Source: a virus
Length of the DNA: 59,153 nucleotides
Reading direction: 5' to 3' (one strand)
Virus record (IMG/VR): IMGVR_UViG_3300031521_000072
Location: 1-59,153 of that record
Made by a program: the position numbers and the translations under genes. The notes below the pieces were generated by a model. It was not told where the DNA came from. It searched no databases and was given only the letters and a program-made list of their open reading frames with translations. This document shows positions 49,924-57,937 of this stretch, piece after piece (positions within the stretch are counted from its first letter, which is position 1; each line of letters opens with the position of its first letter).

Positions 49924-50469
49924 ATGGAAAGAACCACGAAACATCGTACAAGTGTTATTACCGGATATGGTAAAAGCCCATCCAATATCTGGGAAATGGA
50001 ATATGCCGCAGAACAAAGACATAAAACAACAAAAATACTGGCTATTGACCCGGCTTCCCATTGTGGATGGGCTGTAAGCAGGACTGTTTATGGGGTATGG
50101 AACCTGACTGCTAAAAGGGATGAAAGTGCTGGTATGCGATTAATCCGTATGCGATCTAAAATGATTGAATTGATAAAGGCTGAGGGAATAAACTTGGTAG
50201 TATTTGAAAGACCGGGAGGACAATTCAAAGGGGCTATCATTGTTCAGTCTGAATTACAAGGACAAATCAAAGTAGTTTGTGAAGACCTTGGAATCAACTA
50301 CAGGGCATACTCTTCTATGGAAATGAAAAAACATGCCACCGGGAAAGGAAATGCCGGGAAACCTGCCATGATATCCGCTGCTAAATTGAGATTGGGGTAT
50401 CCCGGAAATGACGACAATGAGGCAGATGCTTTGTGGCTTTTGGAACTTGCTAAATCAGAATATAAATAA
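49924..50469 (+). CDS. RuvC-like Holliday junction resolvase
   Basis: 181 residues. The RNase H-like acidic tetrad is visible: ILAIDPASHCGWAVS (D), LVVFERPGGQFKG (E) and GNDDNEADALWLL (two D). Residues 1-35 are a polar extension. It would cut branched DNA from recombination-dependent replication before packaging; the Rad50/Mre11-like genes follow. Confidence 0.85.
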   Translation: MERTTKHRTSVITGYGKSPSNIWEMEYAAEQRHKTTKILAIDPASHCGWAVSRTVYGVWNLTAKRDESAGMRLIRMRSKMIELIKAEGINLVVFERPGGQFKGAIIVQSELQGQIKVVCEDLGINYRAYSSMEMKKHATGKGNAGKPAMISAAKLRLGYPGNDDNEADALWLLELAKSEYK

Positions 50470-50471
50470 CA

Positions 50472-50666
50472 ATGGATAGCCGTTACATTTGCAATCATTT
50501 ACGCAAGCTTATCCGGGTTATGTATATAACTACAGGTAAAGGCTTTTATGCCCGGGAAATCCAGCCAAACCACTTTGAATTTGGTTGTGTTGAACCCCCT
50601 GTTAAGAATGTAGTTCATAGAAGTGTTGCTATTTATTTAATATGTGGAAATTATGAAAACAACTGA
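50472..50666 (+). CDS. Small hypothetical protein
   Basis: 64 residues, MDSRYICNHLRKLIRVMYIT then FEFGCVEPPVKNVVHRSV. Two Cys. Overlaps the next start. No family recognised. Confidence 0.45.
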   Translation: MDSRYICNHLRKLIRVMYITTGKGFYAREIQPNHFEFGCVEPPVKNVVHRSVAIYLICGNYENN

Positions 50667-50841
50667 AATTAAAAATAAAGTCAAAATTTTAGTAGCTAAA
50701 GAAAAAGCCCTAAATGATTTGGAATCTTTACTGAAGTATATTTTGAAAAATACCCCGGAAATACCCCCACCAGCTTATGTTCAGAATATTGAAAAAAGAA
50801 TACTTTCTTTACAAACCCAATTTGACGATTTGTTAAAATAA
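50653..50841 (+). CDS. Small helical hypothetical protein
   Basis: 62 residues from the ATG at 50653: two helices, VKILVAKEKALNDLESLLKY and VQNIEKRILSLQTQFDDLLK, linked by a Pro-rich turn (PEIPPPAY). It might pair with the coiled-coil parts of the Rad50-like protein encoded directly downstream (inference). Confidence 0.45.
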   Translation: MKTTEIKNKVKILVAKEKALNDLESLLKYILKNTPEIPPPAYVQNIEKRILSLQTQFDDLLK

Positions 50842-50848
50842 ACATACC

Positions 50849-51904
50849 ATGATCAAAAGTCTTGATATCAAAAATCTTCATAGTCACAAAGAAAGTCACC
50901 TTGAATTTAGGGAAGGAGTGAATGTGATTATAGGGGCTTCCGATGCCGGTAAATCAGCAATAATCCGGGCTTTCAATTGGGCTGCTGAAAACAGGCCTCT
51001 TGGAGACAGTATCCATTCCACATGGGGAGGGGAGACGGTTGTTAATATTGTTACAGATACTGCTGAAATTGAAAGGGCTAAATACAAAAGGGATCAATAC
51101 ACCTTATCTGGTATTGAAACCCCTTTTAAAGCTTTCGGCACCAAAGTACCTGAGGAAATACGCCAAGCCCTGAATCTTGATCCAATAAACACTCAATTCC
51201 AAGCTGACCCCCATTTCCTGTTTAGTAAAAGCCCGGGGGAGGCTGCCGTGTTCTTTAATCGGATAGCTAACTTGGAGATACTGGATAAAGCCAGAAACAA
51301 CATCGAAAAAACCATTAATTCTATTGAGGCTGATATAAAGTACAATAAGAAACAATTGGATGTAAAAACACAGGAATTAAATGAATTTGAGTACTTGGAA
51401 AAGCTTGAGATTGAACTTGAGGTGATTGAGGGTTTAGAGGAGGAAAGAAACACCAATTCATCAAAAATCAGTAAGCTGGAAACCTCAATAAATACCTTAC
51501 GTGAAATTGAAAGTAAACTGGAGTTATTGAAAGAAAAGATAACAGCTGAGGAAGAAGTTGATATTGTTTTACAATGGATAACTACTTTTGAGGGTAGGAA
51601 AAAGGAAATTGAAAGCTTTACCGATTTATTGTTTGAGATTAATGCTTGTGAATCCGATATCCGGTTAAAAAGCAAAATACTGTTGGCTGAAGCTTCGGTA
51701 AATAAAGTGATTGAATTGATAGAGGAAGAACAGAAAAACAAAACAATAATTGAGGAATTTGAAAAGTTTTTGTATAATATAAAAAACACTATCAAAAAAC
51801 TCATTATGCTTGAAAAAGAACTTGCGGATATGGAAAAGACTTTTGAAAAAGAAATGCCAGAACGTTGCCCATTATGTGAAACCCTTTTAAAACCAAAATC
51901 ATGA
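50849..51904 (+). CDS. Rad50/SbcC-like ATPase, N-terminal half
   Basis: 351 residues. Walker A is VIIGASDAGKSAIIRAFNWA after the typical IKSLDIKNLHSHKESHLEF. After the head come coiled-coil stretches, then the end with RCPLCETLLKP, a CxxC zinc-hook motif. The protein stops there, so the C-terminal coiled coil and ATPase half are absent and appear at 54328. Half of a two-gene Rad50. It pairs with the Mre11-like nuclease at 52273. Confidence 0.85.
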   Translation: MIKSLDIKNLHSHKESHLEFREGVNVIIGASDAGKSAIIRAFNWAAENRPLGDSIHSTWGGETVVNIVTDTAEIERAKYKRDQYTLSGIETPFKAFGTKVPEEIRQALNLDPINTQFQADPHFLFSKSPGEAAVFFNRIANLEILDKARNNIEKTINSIEADIKYNKKQLDVKTQELNEFEYLEKLEIELEVIEGLEEERNTNSSKISKLETSINTLREIESKLELLKEKITAEEEVDIVLQWITTFEGRKKEIESFTDLLFEINACESDIRLKSKILLAEASVNKVIELIEEEQKNKTIIEEFEKFLYNIKNTIKKLIMLEKELADMEKTFEKEMPERCPLCETLLKPKS

Positions 51905-52005
51905 ATCAAGATTTAAAAATTTTGTTTATTTTCATAGCTTTTATAATGGCTTTTGTTTTGTTAGTAGCGATTTTTGTATGGATCCTTAGTTTTTTACTTT
52001 CCTGA
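51901..52005 (+). CDS. Small membrane peptide
   Basis: A 34-residue frame with ATG overlapping the previous TGA as ATGA. It is almost entirely one hydrophobic helix, FIFIAFIMAFVLLVAIFVW. The stop is 2 bp before the next ATG. Such a peptide in a tightly packed operon is probably real, but function cannot be told. Confidence 0.45.
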   Translation: MNQDLKILFIFIAFIMAFVLLVAIFVWILSFLLS

Positions 52006-52007
52006 AA

Positions 52008-52295
52008 ATGAAAAGGACTAAATTTCCAATAAACCCCAATATTTCAGAAGTAATGAAAAAAGGGGAAAGTACTTTGCAGGATACTGATATCATGCCGTTT
52101 GGGATATATCATGATAAACAAGTCATGATGGCTAATGTTCCCGCTTGGTATCTCCTAAAGCTTTTTGATTCTGGAAAGTGTTTTGGAGCTATTAAAAACT
52201 ACATTGCTGATAATGAAACTATATTAAGAACTGAGAATCAAAAAGAAAATGATGCTTGGCGTAAAACCGTAAATGTTAATCGAAATGATTCGTAA
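52008..52295 (+). CDS. DUF3820-like protein
   Basis: 95 residues. DTDIMPFGIYHDKQVMMANV then PAWYLLKLFDSGKCFGAI and KNYIADN match the DUF3820 pattern (MPFGKYKGKK-x-x-x-x-P-x-YL). The family often occurs beside exonuclease or recombination genes in phages. The C-terminus overlaps the Mre11-like gene by 23 bp. Confidence 0.6.
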   Translation: MKRTKFPINPNISEVMKKGESTLQDTDIMPFGIYHDKQVMMANVPAWYLLKLFDSGKCFGAIKNYIADNETILRTENQKENDAWRKTVNVNRNDS

Positions 52296-53166
52296 ATACC
52301 CCACTCCTGATCTTATCCTTTCCGCTGATTGGCATCTGCGTGAAGATACCCCAATATGTCATACCGGGGATTTTCAAAAAGAACAATGGGATGCCATGAG
52401 GTTTATTTCCAATTTGCAGAAGGAATACGGATGCCCTGTAATATGTAGTGGGGATTTATTCCATCACTGGAAGCCAAGCCCAGAACTATTATCAAAAGCC
52501 TCTATATACATGCCTAAAGAGGTTTATGCAGTATATGGAAACCATGATTTGCCTCAACATAATATGGATTTATCTGAAAAATCAGGATTCTATAATTTGG
52601 CAATAAATGGTAAAATATCAAGGTTGGATGAAGGTTCTGAAATTGAAGGTTGTTCATGGAATGAAACCCCTTTAAGGGATACCCAATTCAATAGGCTGGA
52701 AGTGGTAGTTTGGCATATTATGGTATATCAGGGCAAGTTACCTTGGCCGGGATGTACTGATCCAATGGCAGCTAAATTGTTAATGAAATACCCTGAATAC
52801 AAGCTTATTGTTACAGGGGATAATCATAAAACGTTTGTGGAGGAGTATAAAGGAAGGTTGTTGGTGAACCCTGGTTCTTTAACCCGTCAAACCTCCGCTC
52901 AGGTAAATCATAAGCCTTGCGTGTTCCTTTATTATGCTGCAACTAATACCGTCAAGCCTGTATATTTGCCGATTGAGCAGGGAGTGATAAACCGGGAACA
53001 TATGGAAAAGGCTGAAAACAAAGATGAACGCATTGCTTCTTTTATTTCCAAATTGAATACCGGGTGGAAAGCTGCCAGAAACTTTGAAGAAACATTGAAA
53101 GCCTTTAAACAGGAGAATGAAGTGAGTGATTCAGTGATGTCTATAATTTACAAAGCAATAGAATGA
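52273..53166 (+). CDS. Mre11/SbcD-like nuclease
   Basis: 297 residues (ATG at 52273; an ATG at 52285 is also possible). Phosphoesterase motifs: LILSADWHLRED (DxH), VICSGDLFHHWK (GD), VYAVYGNHDLPQ (GNHD), LIVTGDNHKTF (GDxH-like) and LVNPGSLTRQ. C-terminal helices, as for Rad50 contacts. It processes DNA ends with the split Rad50 encoded around it; equivalent to T4 gp47. Confidence 0.87.
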   Translation: MLIEMIRKYPTPDLILSADWHLREDTPICHTGDFQKEQWDAMRFISNLQKEYGCPVICSGDLFHHWKPSPELLSKASIYMPKEVYAVYGNHDLPQHNMDLSEKSGFYNLAINGKISRLDEGSEIEGCSWNETPLRDTQFNRLEVVVWHIMVYQGKLPWPGCTDPMAAKLLMKYPEYKLIVTGDNHKTFVEEYKGRLLVNPGSLTRQTSAQVNHKPCVFLYYAATNTVKPVYLPIEQGVINREHMEKAENKDERIASFISKLNTGWKAARNFEETLKAFKQENEVSDSVMSIIYKAIE

Positions 53167-53360
53167 ACTTTAATCCTTACCCAACCACTATTGAGATTTT
53201 AAGCCAGTTACTTATTGACTTAAATAGAAATCTGAATAAATCTATATCTTGTTATGAAAATGGCTTAATATCAAAAGAAACCCATGAACTTCATAAAGCT
53301 AACATCAATAAACATAAAACAAAATACCAAAACGATTTAAACAAATTACTTGAGCAATGA
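53163..53360 (+). CDS. Small helical protein
   Basis: 65 residues, helical and charged: TIEILSQLLIDLNRNLNKSI then HKANINKHKTKYQNDLNKLL. Overlaps both neighbours (ATGA both sides). In the middle of the Rad50/Mre11 cluster, hence a possible structural helper, not shown. Confidence 0.45.
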   Translation: MNFNPYPTTIEILSQLLIDLNRNLNKSISCYENGLISKETHELHKANINKHKTKYQNDLNKLLEQ

Positions 53361-53737
53361 AAAAAGAAGAACCTGTTGCCGTTGTAGGGGCTAAACGAAA
53401 AGTGGGCAGACCCCGGAAAGTTATTGTTGTTGAACCAGCTCCTGAAAAGAAATTAGGATGGGGTGATAAAATTAGTGAGTTTTTAGCTTGCCCCCGCTTC
53501 ACTTCTACCTTGTTTTATAAAATCAATCTTTATCTTAAAACTGCACCCCCGGAAGGTAAAGTATTTAATAAAGACTTGATGAAAACCTGTCAAACTTTTT
53601 CTATTGAAGAAATGAAAAAAGAATACCCTTTGATTTTGGAAAAGAAGTCTGCATTGCCTTCTGTTACACGCAAATGGATTAACTTTTTAATGAGTGAATC
53701 AATCCGAAAAGTTATTGAATACTATGAAAAAAACTAA
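53357..53737 (+). CDS. Basic protein with AT-hook-like motif
   Basis: 126 residues. The N-terminus has GAKRKVGRPRKVIVVEPAPE, with GRPRK as in AT-hooks, suggesting minor-groove binding. The remainder is helical (CPRFTSTLFYKINLYLKTAP). Its end overlaps the next gene by 14 bp. No family recognised; DNA binding is inferred from the motif. Confidence 0.5.
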   Translation: MKKEEPVAVVGAKRKVGRPRKVIVVEPAPEKKLGWGDKISEFLACPRFTSTLFYKINLYLKTAPPEGKVFNKDLMKTCQTFSIEEMKKEYPLILEKKSALPSVTRKWINFLMSESIRKVIEYYEKN

Positions 53738-53918
53738 AGCCGAAAAAGCCCTTTCAGGGGTAAAGAAAAAAATGAAAGTCATAAAGTATCTATTACAAGA
53801 TAAAGTGATTTTTATTTACTCTACCACTGAAAAAAATGAAGAAGGGTTGGTTCAAATAAACATAACAGTATCTGAAAAACCAAAACTAAAAACAGTACAA
53901 TGGATAAAAGAGGCTTAA
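53724..53918 (+). CDS. Small basic protein
   Basis: 64 residues from the ATG at 53724: MKKTKAEKALSGVKKKMKV, then strands YLLQDKVIFIYSTTEKN and INITVSEKPKLKTVQW. It overlaps both neighbours. Unknown. Confidence 0.45.
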   Translation: MKKTKAEKALSGVKKKMKVIKYLLQDKVIFIYSTTEKNEEGLVQINITVSEKPKLKTVQWIKEA

Positions 53919-54136
53919 TGAAATTAAAGGGCGATATTGATACAGCAAAAACTCAAATATCCATGCTGAAAGGAAGCCAACAAACCTTGCTGTCCCAATT
54001 GGAAAAGACTTGGGGCTGCGGTGCGGTAAAAGAAGCTGATGAAAAGTTAGAACTAATGAAAAAGAAAAATGAAAGGCTTTCCGGTAAAATCACGGAAGGT
54101 TTGCAGGAAATTGAAGATAAATACATAAATAAATAA
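53900..54136 (+). CDS. Coiled-coil protein of the split Rad50 cluster
   Basis: 78 residues, nearly all helical heptads: DIDTAKTQISMLKGSQQTLL and DEKLELMKKKNERLSGKITE, with one Cys (WGCGAV) in the middle. It could supply part of the coiled coil missing from the two Rad50 halves, which flank it (50849 and 54328). This is an inference from location and form. Confidence 0.5.
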   Translation: MDKRGLMKLKGDIDTAKTQISMLKGSQQTLLSQLEKTWGCGAVKEADEKLELMKKKNERLSGKITEGLQEIEDKYINK

Positions 54137-54146
54137 AACTAATATC

Positions 54147-54326
54147 ATGAAAAAGTCAGAAGTTAAAAAACAGTTGATCAATCACGTTCATTCGATGAAC
54201 AAGCAACTTACTTATGCGTATTTAGAAAGTTTATCAAATCAGTTATTAATCAATATGAGTCATCCAATGGATCGTCATGTATGGGCTAAAGAATTGACTG
54301 GTATTACTGTGGCTAAAACATGGTAA
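54147..54326 (+). CDS. Small hypothetical protein
   Basis: 59 residues with ATG at 54147: MKKSEVKKQLINHVHSMNKQ, ending HPMDRHVWAKELTGITV. Helical. One base before the next ATG. The frame is full-length in a tightly packed operon, so probably real. No family recognised. Confidence 0.42.
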   Translation: MKKSEVKKQLINHVHSMNKQLTYAYLESLSNQLLINMSHPMDRHVWAKELTGITVAKTW

Positions 54327-54327
54327 A

Positions 54328-54951
54328 ATGAACTCAAAAGACCTCCGTTCATACTTTGATAAACAATCCGGAAAGAGGGATCAATTGACCGGGGATTGCG
54401 GCCAGCTTTCACGTAAAATAAAGCACTCAGGAAGGGAATTTAGACAGAACGAAAAAGCAAAGCTGATAGTGCAGGAAATTGGCTTGAAAATGCAAGAACA
54501 ACTACAATATCACATCTCAGCCATAACCAGCCTTGCTTTAGAAGCCGTTTTTGATAATCCTTACCAGTTGGAATTGGATTTTGTTCAACGTCGCAATAAA
54601 ACTGAGTGTGATCTATACTTTGCCCGGGGGGATATCAAAGTTGACCCCTTATCTGCCTCAGGGTTGGGGGCTGTTGATGTAGCCTCTTTTGCTTTACGTG
54701 TAGCAGCTTGGGATATGATGGAACCAAAGTCTGATAATGTTTTGATATTGGATGAGCCTTTCAAGCACTTAAAAGGGGAGGAAGCTAATATCAGAGTGTT
54801 GCAGATCGTAAAAGAAATCAGCAAACGGTTGAATCTTCAAATCATTATGGTGAGTGATGAGCGGATAAGCCGGGAGGATATTATTGAAAATGCTGATCGT
54901 ACTTTTGAAGTCACTATTAAAAAAGGGGTATCCAAAATAAAACAATTATGA
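54328..54951 (+). CDS. Rad50/SbcC-like ATPase, C-terminal half
   Basis: 207 residues. A short helical start precedes LSASGLGAVDVASFALRVA (ABC signature region), NVLILDEPFKHLKGEEANI (Walker B with Glu) and IIMVSDERI (D-loop/H-loop place). It lacks Walker A; that is in the gene at 50849. Together the two would build the full Rad50 ATPase head. Start ATG one base after the preceding stop. Confidence 0.85.
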   Translation: MNSKDLRSYFDKQSGKRDQLTGDCGQLSRKIKHSGREFRQNEKAKLIVQEIGLKMQEQLQYHISAITSLALEAVFDNPYQLELDFVQRRNKTECDLYFARGDIKVDPLSASGLGAVDVASFALRVAAWDMMEPKSDNVLILDEPFKHLKGEEANIRVLQIVKEISKRLNLQIIMVSDERISREDIIENADRTFEVTIKKGVSKIKQL

Positions 54952-55094
54952 AAAAGCCTTATTTGGATGAAAATCAACGATGGATTTTAAATCAACACCG
55001 TACCGGACAACCCAATGTTATAGGTTCTAATATTGAATTTTGTTTAATGTTTTTGAAAACTATCCGATTAATAACTAAATTCTTTAAATCATGA
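54948..55094 (+). CDS. Small hypothetical protein
   Basis: 48 residues, ATG overlapping the previous stop (ATGA): MKKPYLDENQRWILNQHRTG then CLMFLKTIRLITKFFKS, basic with an amphipathic end. Overlaps the next start. No family recognised. Confidence 0.4.
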   Translation: MKKPYLDENQRWILNQHRTGQPNVIGSNIEFCLMFLKTIRLITKFFKS

Positions 55095-55153
55095 AACGAA
55101 AGAAACTAAAACATAATCCATTGCAAAGTACCCTGTATTTTTATTTGCTTTGA
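55091..55153 (+). CDS. Possible basic peptide
   Basis: 20 residues, MKRKKLKHNPLQ then STLYFYLL. Overlaps the stop of the preceding frame and the ATG of the following one (TGATG), a chain of overlaps typical of this operon. Too short for confidence. Confidence 0.2.
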   Translation: MKRKKLKHNPLQSTLYFYLL

Positions 55154-55230
55154 TGATTATTTGTATGGCTTTCATGTCCTGCCGGATACTGCAAAATCAA
55201 AACTATACGAAAAACACCAGTTGGAAATAA
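55153..55230 (+). CDS. Possible small lipoprotein-like peptide
   Basis: 25 residues, MIICMAFMSCRILQNQ. The N-terminus ends in a lipobox-like FMSC. The overlapping starts at both ends favour translation, but the length is minimal and the lipobox may be chance. Confidence 0.2.
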   Translation: MIICMAFMSCRILQNQNYTKNTSWK

Positions 55231-55457
55231 TGGAAAGATTTGAATTGTTTGATTTGACGGCTGTGGATATAGGATATGCCTTTTGCCTCCAAAGAGAAAG
55301 AAAGCATTTGACCATCCGTCAAGTAGCCCTGGGCACAAAATTATCACAGGGAGCTATTTCCAAATTTGAATCCGGTGTACAGGATTTGTCAATTGGTAAA
55401 ATGAGAACATTGGCTGATTTTTTGAACTTTAAAATCAAGCTGTGTATAATACATTAA
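55230..55457 (+). CDS. Helix-turn-helix (XRE-type) regulator
   Basis: 75 residues from the ATG at 55230 (TAATG overlap). LTIRQVALGTKLSQGAISKF then ESGVQDLSIGKMRTLADFL is a full Cro/C1-type HTH. Last gene of the plus-strand module, just before the terminator. It could control late transcription or lysis timing; not shown. A TTG at 55161 gives a longer form, less likely because it overlaps the frame at 55153. Confidence 0.75.
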   Translation: MERFELFDLTAVDIGYAFCLQRERKHLTIRQVALGTKLSQGAISKFESGVQDLSIGKMRTLADFLNFKIKLCIIH

Positions 55458-55560
55458 CCTTTTAAAACCTAAAAATATACCAAACCAATAGAAAGGGGGA
55501 CAAGATTATGAAAAAGTAAAATGCTATTGAGATTGGATCGTTTAATACCCTAAGCAAAAA

Positions 55561-55607
55561 AAGAAACCCGGAGGAGCTTGTTGAAGCCTTCCGGGTTTCT
55601 TTTTTAA
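55561..55607. terminator. Bidirectional intrinsic terminator
   Basis: GAAACCCGGA and TCCGGGTTTC pair around the middle GGAGCTTGTTGAAGCCT, with AGCTT/AAGCC-type extra pairing in the loop. A T-run follows on the plus strand and an A-run precedes it, giving a T-run on the minus strand. It lies between convergent genes at 55457 and 55629, where both transcripts must stop. Confidence 0.92.
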
Positions 55608-55628
55608 CAACAATAACTAAACATCGAA

Positions 55629-56327
55629 TCACTTAAACAAAAAGTAACCCAAAACTAAACCACCCCCAAATTCTATATATTTCCACCCCCACCACGGAGG
55701 CTTATCCACAAATGAAAGGCTGTTTGCTGACGTTATACTGGCGTTTGGATTGCCTTTGGACTTATCTACAGGATCAGTCAAGTAAACACTAACAATCGTG
55801 GCTTTTTTTGATCTTGTTGTTATGAAATCTATACCTGTTTGATAACCATAAGTAAATTGCATTTCATTACCGGATATCTTTGGGTGAAGTGTTAAAAATC
55901 GGTCACTCCAATCCCCCACTTTAAAAGTTTCTTTTGACCCGGCATAAATGGTATCATGAAGGGTTATTGTACCAGAGCCGAAAGCGTCAATTTTAGCTTG
56001 TAAAGCATCCACAGTTTTTTTCCATTCAATATTCCTTTGCTTCAATTGATTGACGTTCCACCCGGCTTCTTCCAATGAATTTTTTAAATATGCGGAAGTT
56101 AAAGTGATGGAAGCCAACTGAACATTTACCGCTGATAGTTGAAAAGTTAAATCCCCGTTACGTGATCGAAACACTGAAACAGTATCCTGTAAAACAGACA
56201 GTTTGATGTCTTTTAATGTACTTTCTTTTTTTAATGTACGAAAGGACACGGATAACCAAATGATTCCAACCGATAAGATCAAAACCAGTAATAATACCCA
56301 CCAATACTTTATGATTAAAGTTTTCAT
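55629..56327 (-). CDS. Spanin-like protein (DUF6549-type)
   Basis: 232 residues. An N-terminal membrane helix (WWVLLLVLILSVGIIWLSV), a helical periplasmic part (VQLASITLTSAYLKNSLEEA; QLKQRNIEWKKTVDALQAKI), then strands and a C-terminal hydrophobic stretch, YIEFGGGLVLGYFLF. Such proteins stand beside endolysins in Bacteroidota phages and probably disrupt the outer membrane. It overlaps the endolysin by 4 bp. Confidence 0.6.
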   Translation of the reverse strand: MKTLIIKYWWVLLLVLILSVGIIWLSVSFRTLKKESTLKDIKLSVLQDTVSVFRSRNGDLTFQLSAVNVQLASITLTSAYLKNSLEEAGWNVNQLKQRNIEWKKTVDALQAKIDAFGSGTITLHDTIYAGSKETFKVGDWSDRFLTLHPKISGNEMQFTYGYQTGIDFITTRSKKATIVSVYLTDPVDKSKGNPNASITSANSLSFVDKPPWWGWKYIEFGGGLVLGYFLFK

Positions 56328-56860
56328 TTTATATAGTCTGAAATTATGTAAATTGATTTTTTACTTCTTATTTTACGGTACACCCCATCACCCTCCCGGC
56401 TTCCTGCTTCATTAGTATTTCCTTCAATGGTAGTATAATTGAACCGGGTTTCCCCTGTGATTAATCCCACGTGGGCCACCCTGTGTTTTGATTCAAAATA
56501 CAAACCAAATACCTGCCCAGGCTTGCTTACAAATGGTTCAGGGGTTTTCTGATTTTGTCTGAATACTACATTTCTGTTAAACCAGTCAGGACAATAAGCT
56601 GAAAGGGGTGTTGTAACGTTTGCATGTACATGAACCCAAGCCACAAAAGCCGCACACCATGCATACCCTTTATTCAACCCGGTGACATGGAGATATTGTT
56701 CCACTGCATCCCCGTCATTGTTTCCACTTCGTTCCCGGATGCCTACTTGTGAGGAGGCTATTCTCATAACCTCCTGACGTTTTAATACAGTGCTGCCAGC
56801 AATACAGTTCCCCCACCAAAGAAGGCAAACCAAAATAATCCAACTTTTATCTTTTCCCAT
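56324..56860 (-). CDS. Endolysin, CHAP-type amidase/peptidase
   Basis: 178 residues. An N-terminal hydrophobic segment (WIILVCLLWWGNCIAG) suggests export. The CHAP core has the catalytic Cys in YAWCAAFVAWVHVH, His in HRVAHVGLITGE and the IEGNTN turn with Asn. It cuts peptidoglycan at the end of infection. It overlaps the membrane protein upstream by 79 bp and the spanin-like gene by 4 bp. Confidence 0.85.
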   Translation of the reverse strand: MGKDKSWIILVCLLWWGNCIAGSTVLKRQEVMRIASSQVGIRERSGNNDGDAVEQYLHVTGLNKGYAWCAAFVAWVHVHANVTTPLSAYCPDWFNRNVVFRQNQKTPEPFVSKPGQVFGLYFESKHRVAHVGLITGETRFNYTTIEGNTNEAGSREGDGVYRKIRSKKSIYIISDYIK

Positions 56861-57180
56861 TCTGTTAAATTTTCAATTCCATCAGGTTTATCAGGATCAA
56901 GTAAATCAAAAAAGAAACGATTGGTTTCTTTTAACCAAAAGAACGTCACTGCAGAAATAACGGACATTGCCATCAAGCCAAACGCTATTTTCTGGAAGTA
57001 CCCCACTGGATAGGTTTCTGTTCCTATTAATCGACTCATTAACCAAAACAGGAACCAAGCCCCGGCAGCCAATATCCCTATGAAAAATTCAGGTTTGTTT
57101 TTAACCCACAAAAAAGGAACAGTCAGAAATTTTATCAAACTAACTAATAAAGCTTTGATTTTGATTAAATACTTTTTCAT
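56782..57180 (-). CDS. Three-helix membrane protein, holin candidate
   Basis: 132 residues with hydrophobic segments FFIGILAAGAWFLFWLMS, IAFGLMAMSVISAVTFFWL and VGLFWFAFFGGGTVLLAALY. Basic N-terminus. It lies directly before and overlapping the endolysin, which is where holins are found. Sequence family not recognised. Confidence 0.6.
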   Translation of the reverse strand: MKKYLIKIKALLVSLIKFLTVPFLWVKNKPEFFIGILAAGAWFLFWLMSRLIGTETYPVGYFQKIAFGLMAMSVISAVTFFWLKETNRFFFDLLDPDKPDGIENLTEWEKIKVGLFWFAFFGGGTVLLAALY

Positions 57181-57185
57181 TGTTT

Positions 57186-57470
57186 TTAATTTTTAGAAAT
57201 GATTTGTAATATTTGTTGTATTCCATTACGAATTTCAAGGATACATTGTTCATGTTCTTTTTGTAACACTTCAATATTTTCCTTCAATTCAGCATCTTTC
57301 GTGTCGACATGAGTGGTTAAATCTTTAATGGCTTTTTCTGTTTCTGCTTTTGTTTTTAAGGATAAATTTTTTGATTTGTTGGAAATGTATCCTGCCGACA
57401 ATGCTGTTAAGAAAACTAAAAATTCTATGACCAACCTCATATTTTCTGTTAATATAACGACTAATTTCAT
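57186..57470 (-). CDS. Membrane-anchored coiled-coil protein, overlapping
   Basis: 94 residues (ATG at 57470; an ATG at 57440 is an alternative). One membrane segment, LVIEFLVFLTALSAGYI, then a coiled coil (AEKTI-like AEKAIKDLTTHVDTKDAEL; ENIEVLQKEHEQCILEI). It overlaps the next gene (57325) by up to 146 bp in another frame. In lysis cassettes such proteins may be spanin subunits, uncertain. Confidence 0.5.
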   Translation of the reverse strand: MKLVVILTENMRLVIEFLVFLTALSAGYISNKSKNLSLKTKAETEKAIKDLTTHVDTKDAELKENIEVLQKEHEQCILEIRNGIQQILQIISKN

Positions 57471-57816
57471 AAAGTAGAGTTAAGGGGATGGACAATAACA
57501 GGCATAATTTATGTGAGAAATAATCTTTGTCCATCCATAATCCTACAACCAGCCAAGCCCCGGTAGATATCAGGAAAAACAAAAAAGTGTAAGCTGCTAA
57601 AATATTTAACCATCTATTGGTGGAATATATTCTGAATGTGAGGGCTGTTATAATTATCGCAAGGTGTCCTGATAAGGCATACATGATATCTAATTTTTCC
57701 CCAGTCAATTGCCGAAATACGGAAAAAATAATGTAGTATATCAAAAACATTCCTAAAGCAATTGCAGCCCCCACATTGAAAAGTTTCTGGTTCATTTTAT
57801 GGAATTGGTTTTCCAT
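57325..57816 (-). CDS. Multi-pass membrane protein of lysis cassette
   Basis: 163 residues with four hydrophobic segments (LFNVGAAIALGMFLIYYIIF; LSGHLAIIITALTF; ILAAYTFLFFLISTGAWLVV; KLCLLLSIPLTLLYEI) and a basic tail. Its 3' end is overlapped by the gene at 57186. A holin-related or antiholin-like role is possible from location only. Confidence 0.5.
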   Translation of the reverse strand: MENQFHKMNQKLFNVGAAIALGMFLIYYIIFSVFRQLTGEKLDIMYALSGHLAIIITALTFRIYSTNRWLNILAAYTFLFFLISTGAWLVVGLWMDKDYFSHKLCLLLSIPLTLLYEISRYINRKYEVGHRIFSFLNSIVGRIHFQQIKKFILKNKSRNRKSH

Positions 57817-57901
57817 CTGGGGAAGTAGGGGTCACTGGTTCCGGGTCTTCTGGTGGATGTCCGGGTTCATCATTTTTCTGTACTGTTTTTAATTTCAGCA
57901 T
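57797..57901 (-). CDS. Small proline-rich peptide
   Basis: 34 residues: MLKLKTVQKNDEPGHPPED then PEPVTPTSPDGKPIP. ATG at 57901, stop overlapping the start of the membrane protein by 20 bp. Proline-rich and acidic in the second half. It fits the gap between two genes, but evidence is weak. Confidence 0.35.
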   Translation of the reverse strand: MLKLKTVQKNDEPGHPPEDPEPVTPTSPDGKPIP

Positions 57902-57937
57902 GATCTTTGTTTTTTAAAGTTTGTACTAATAACAAAA

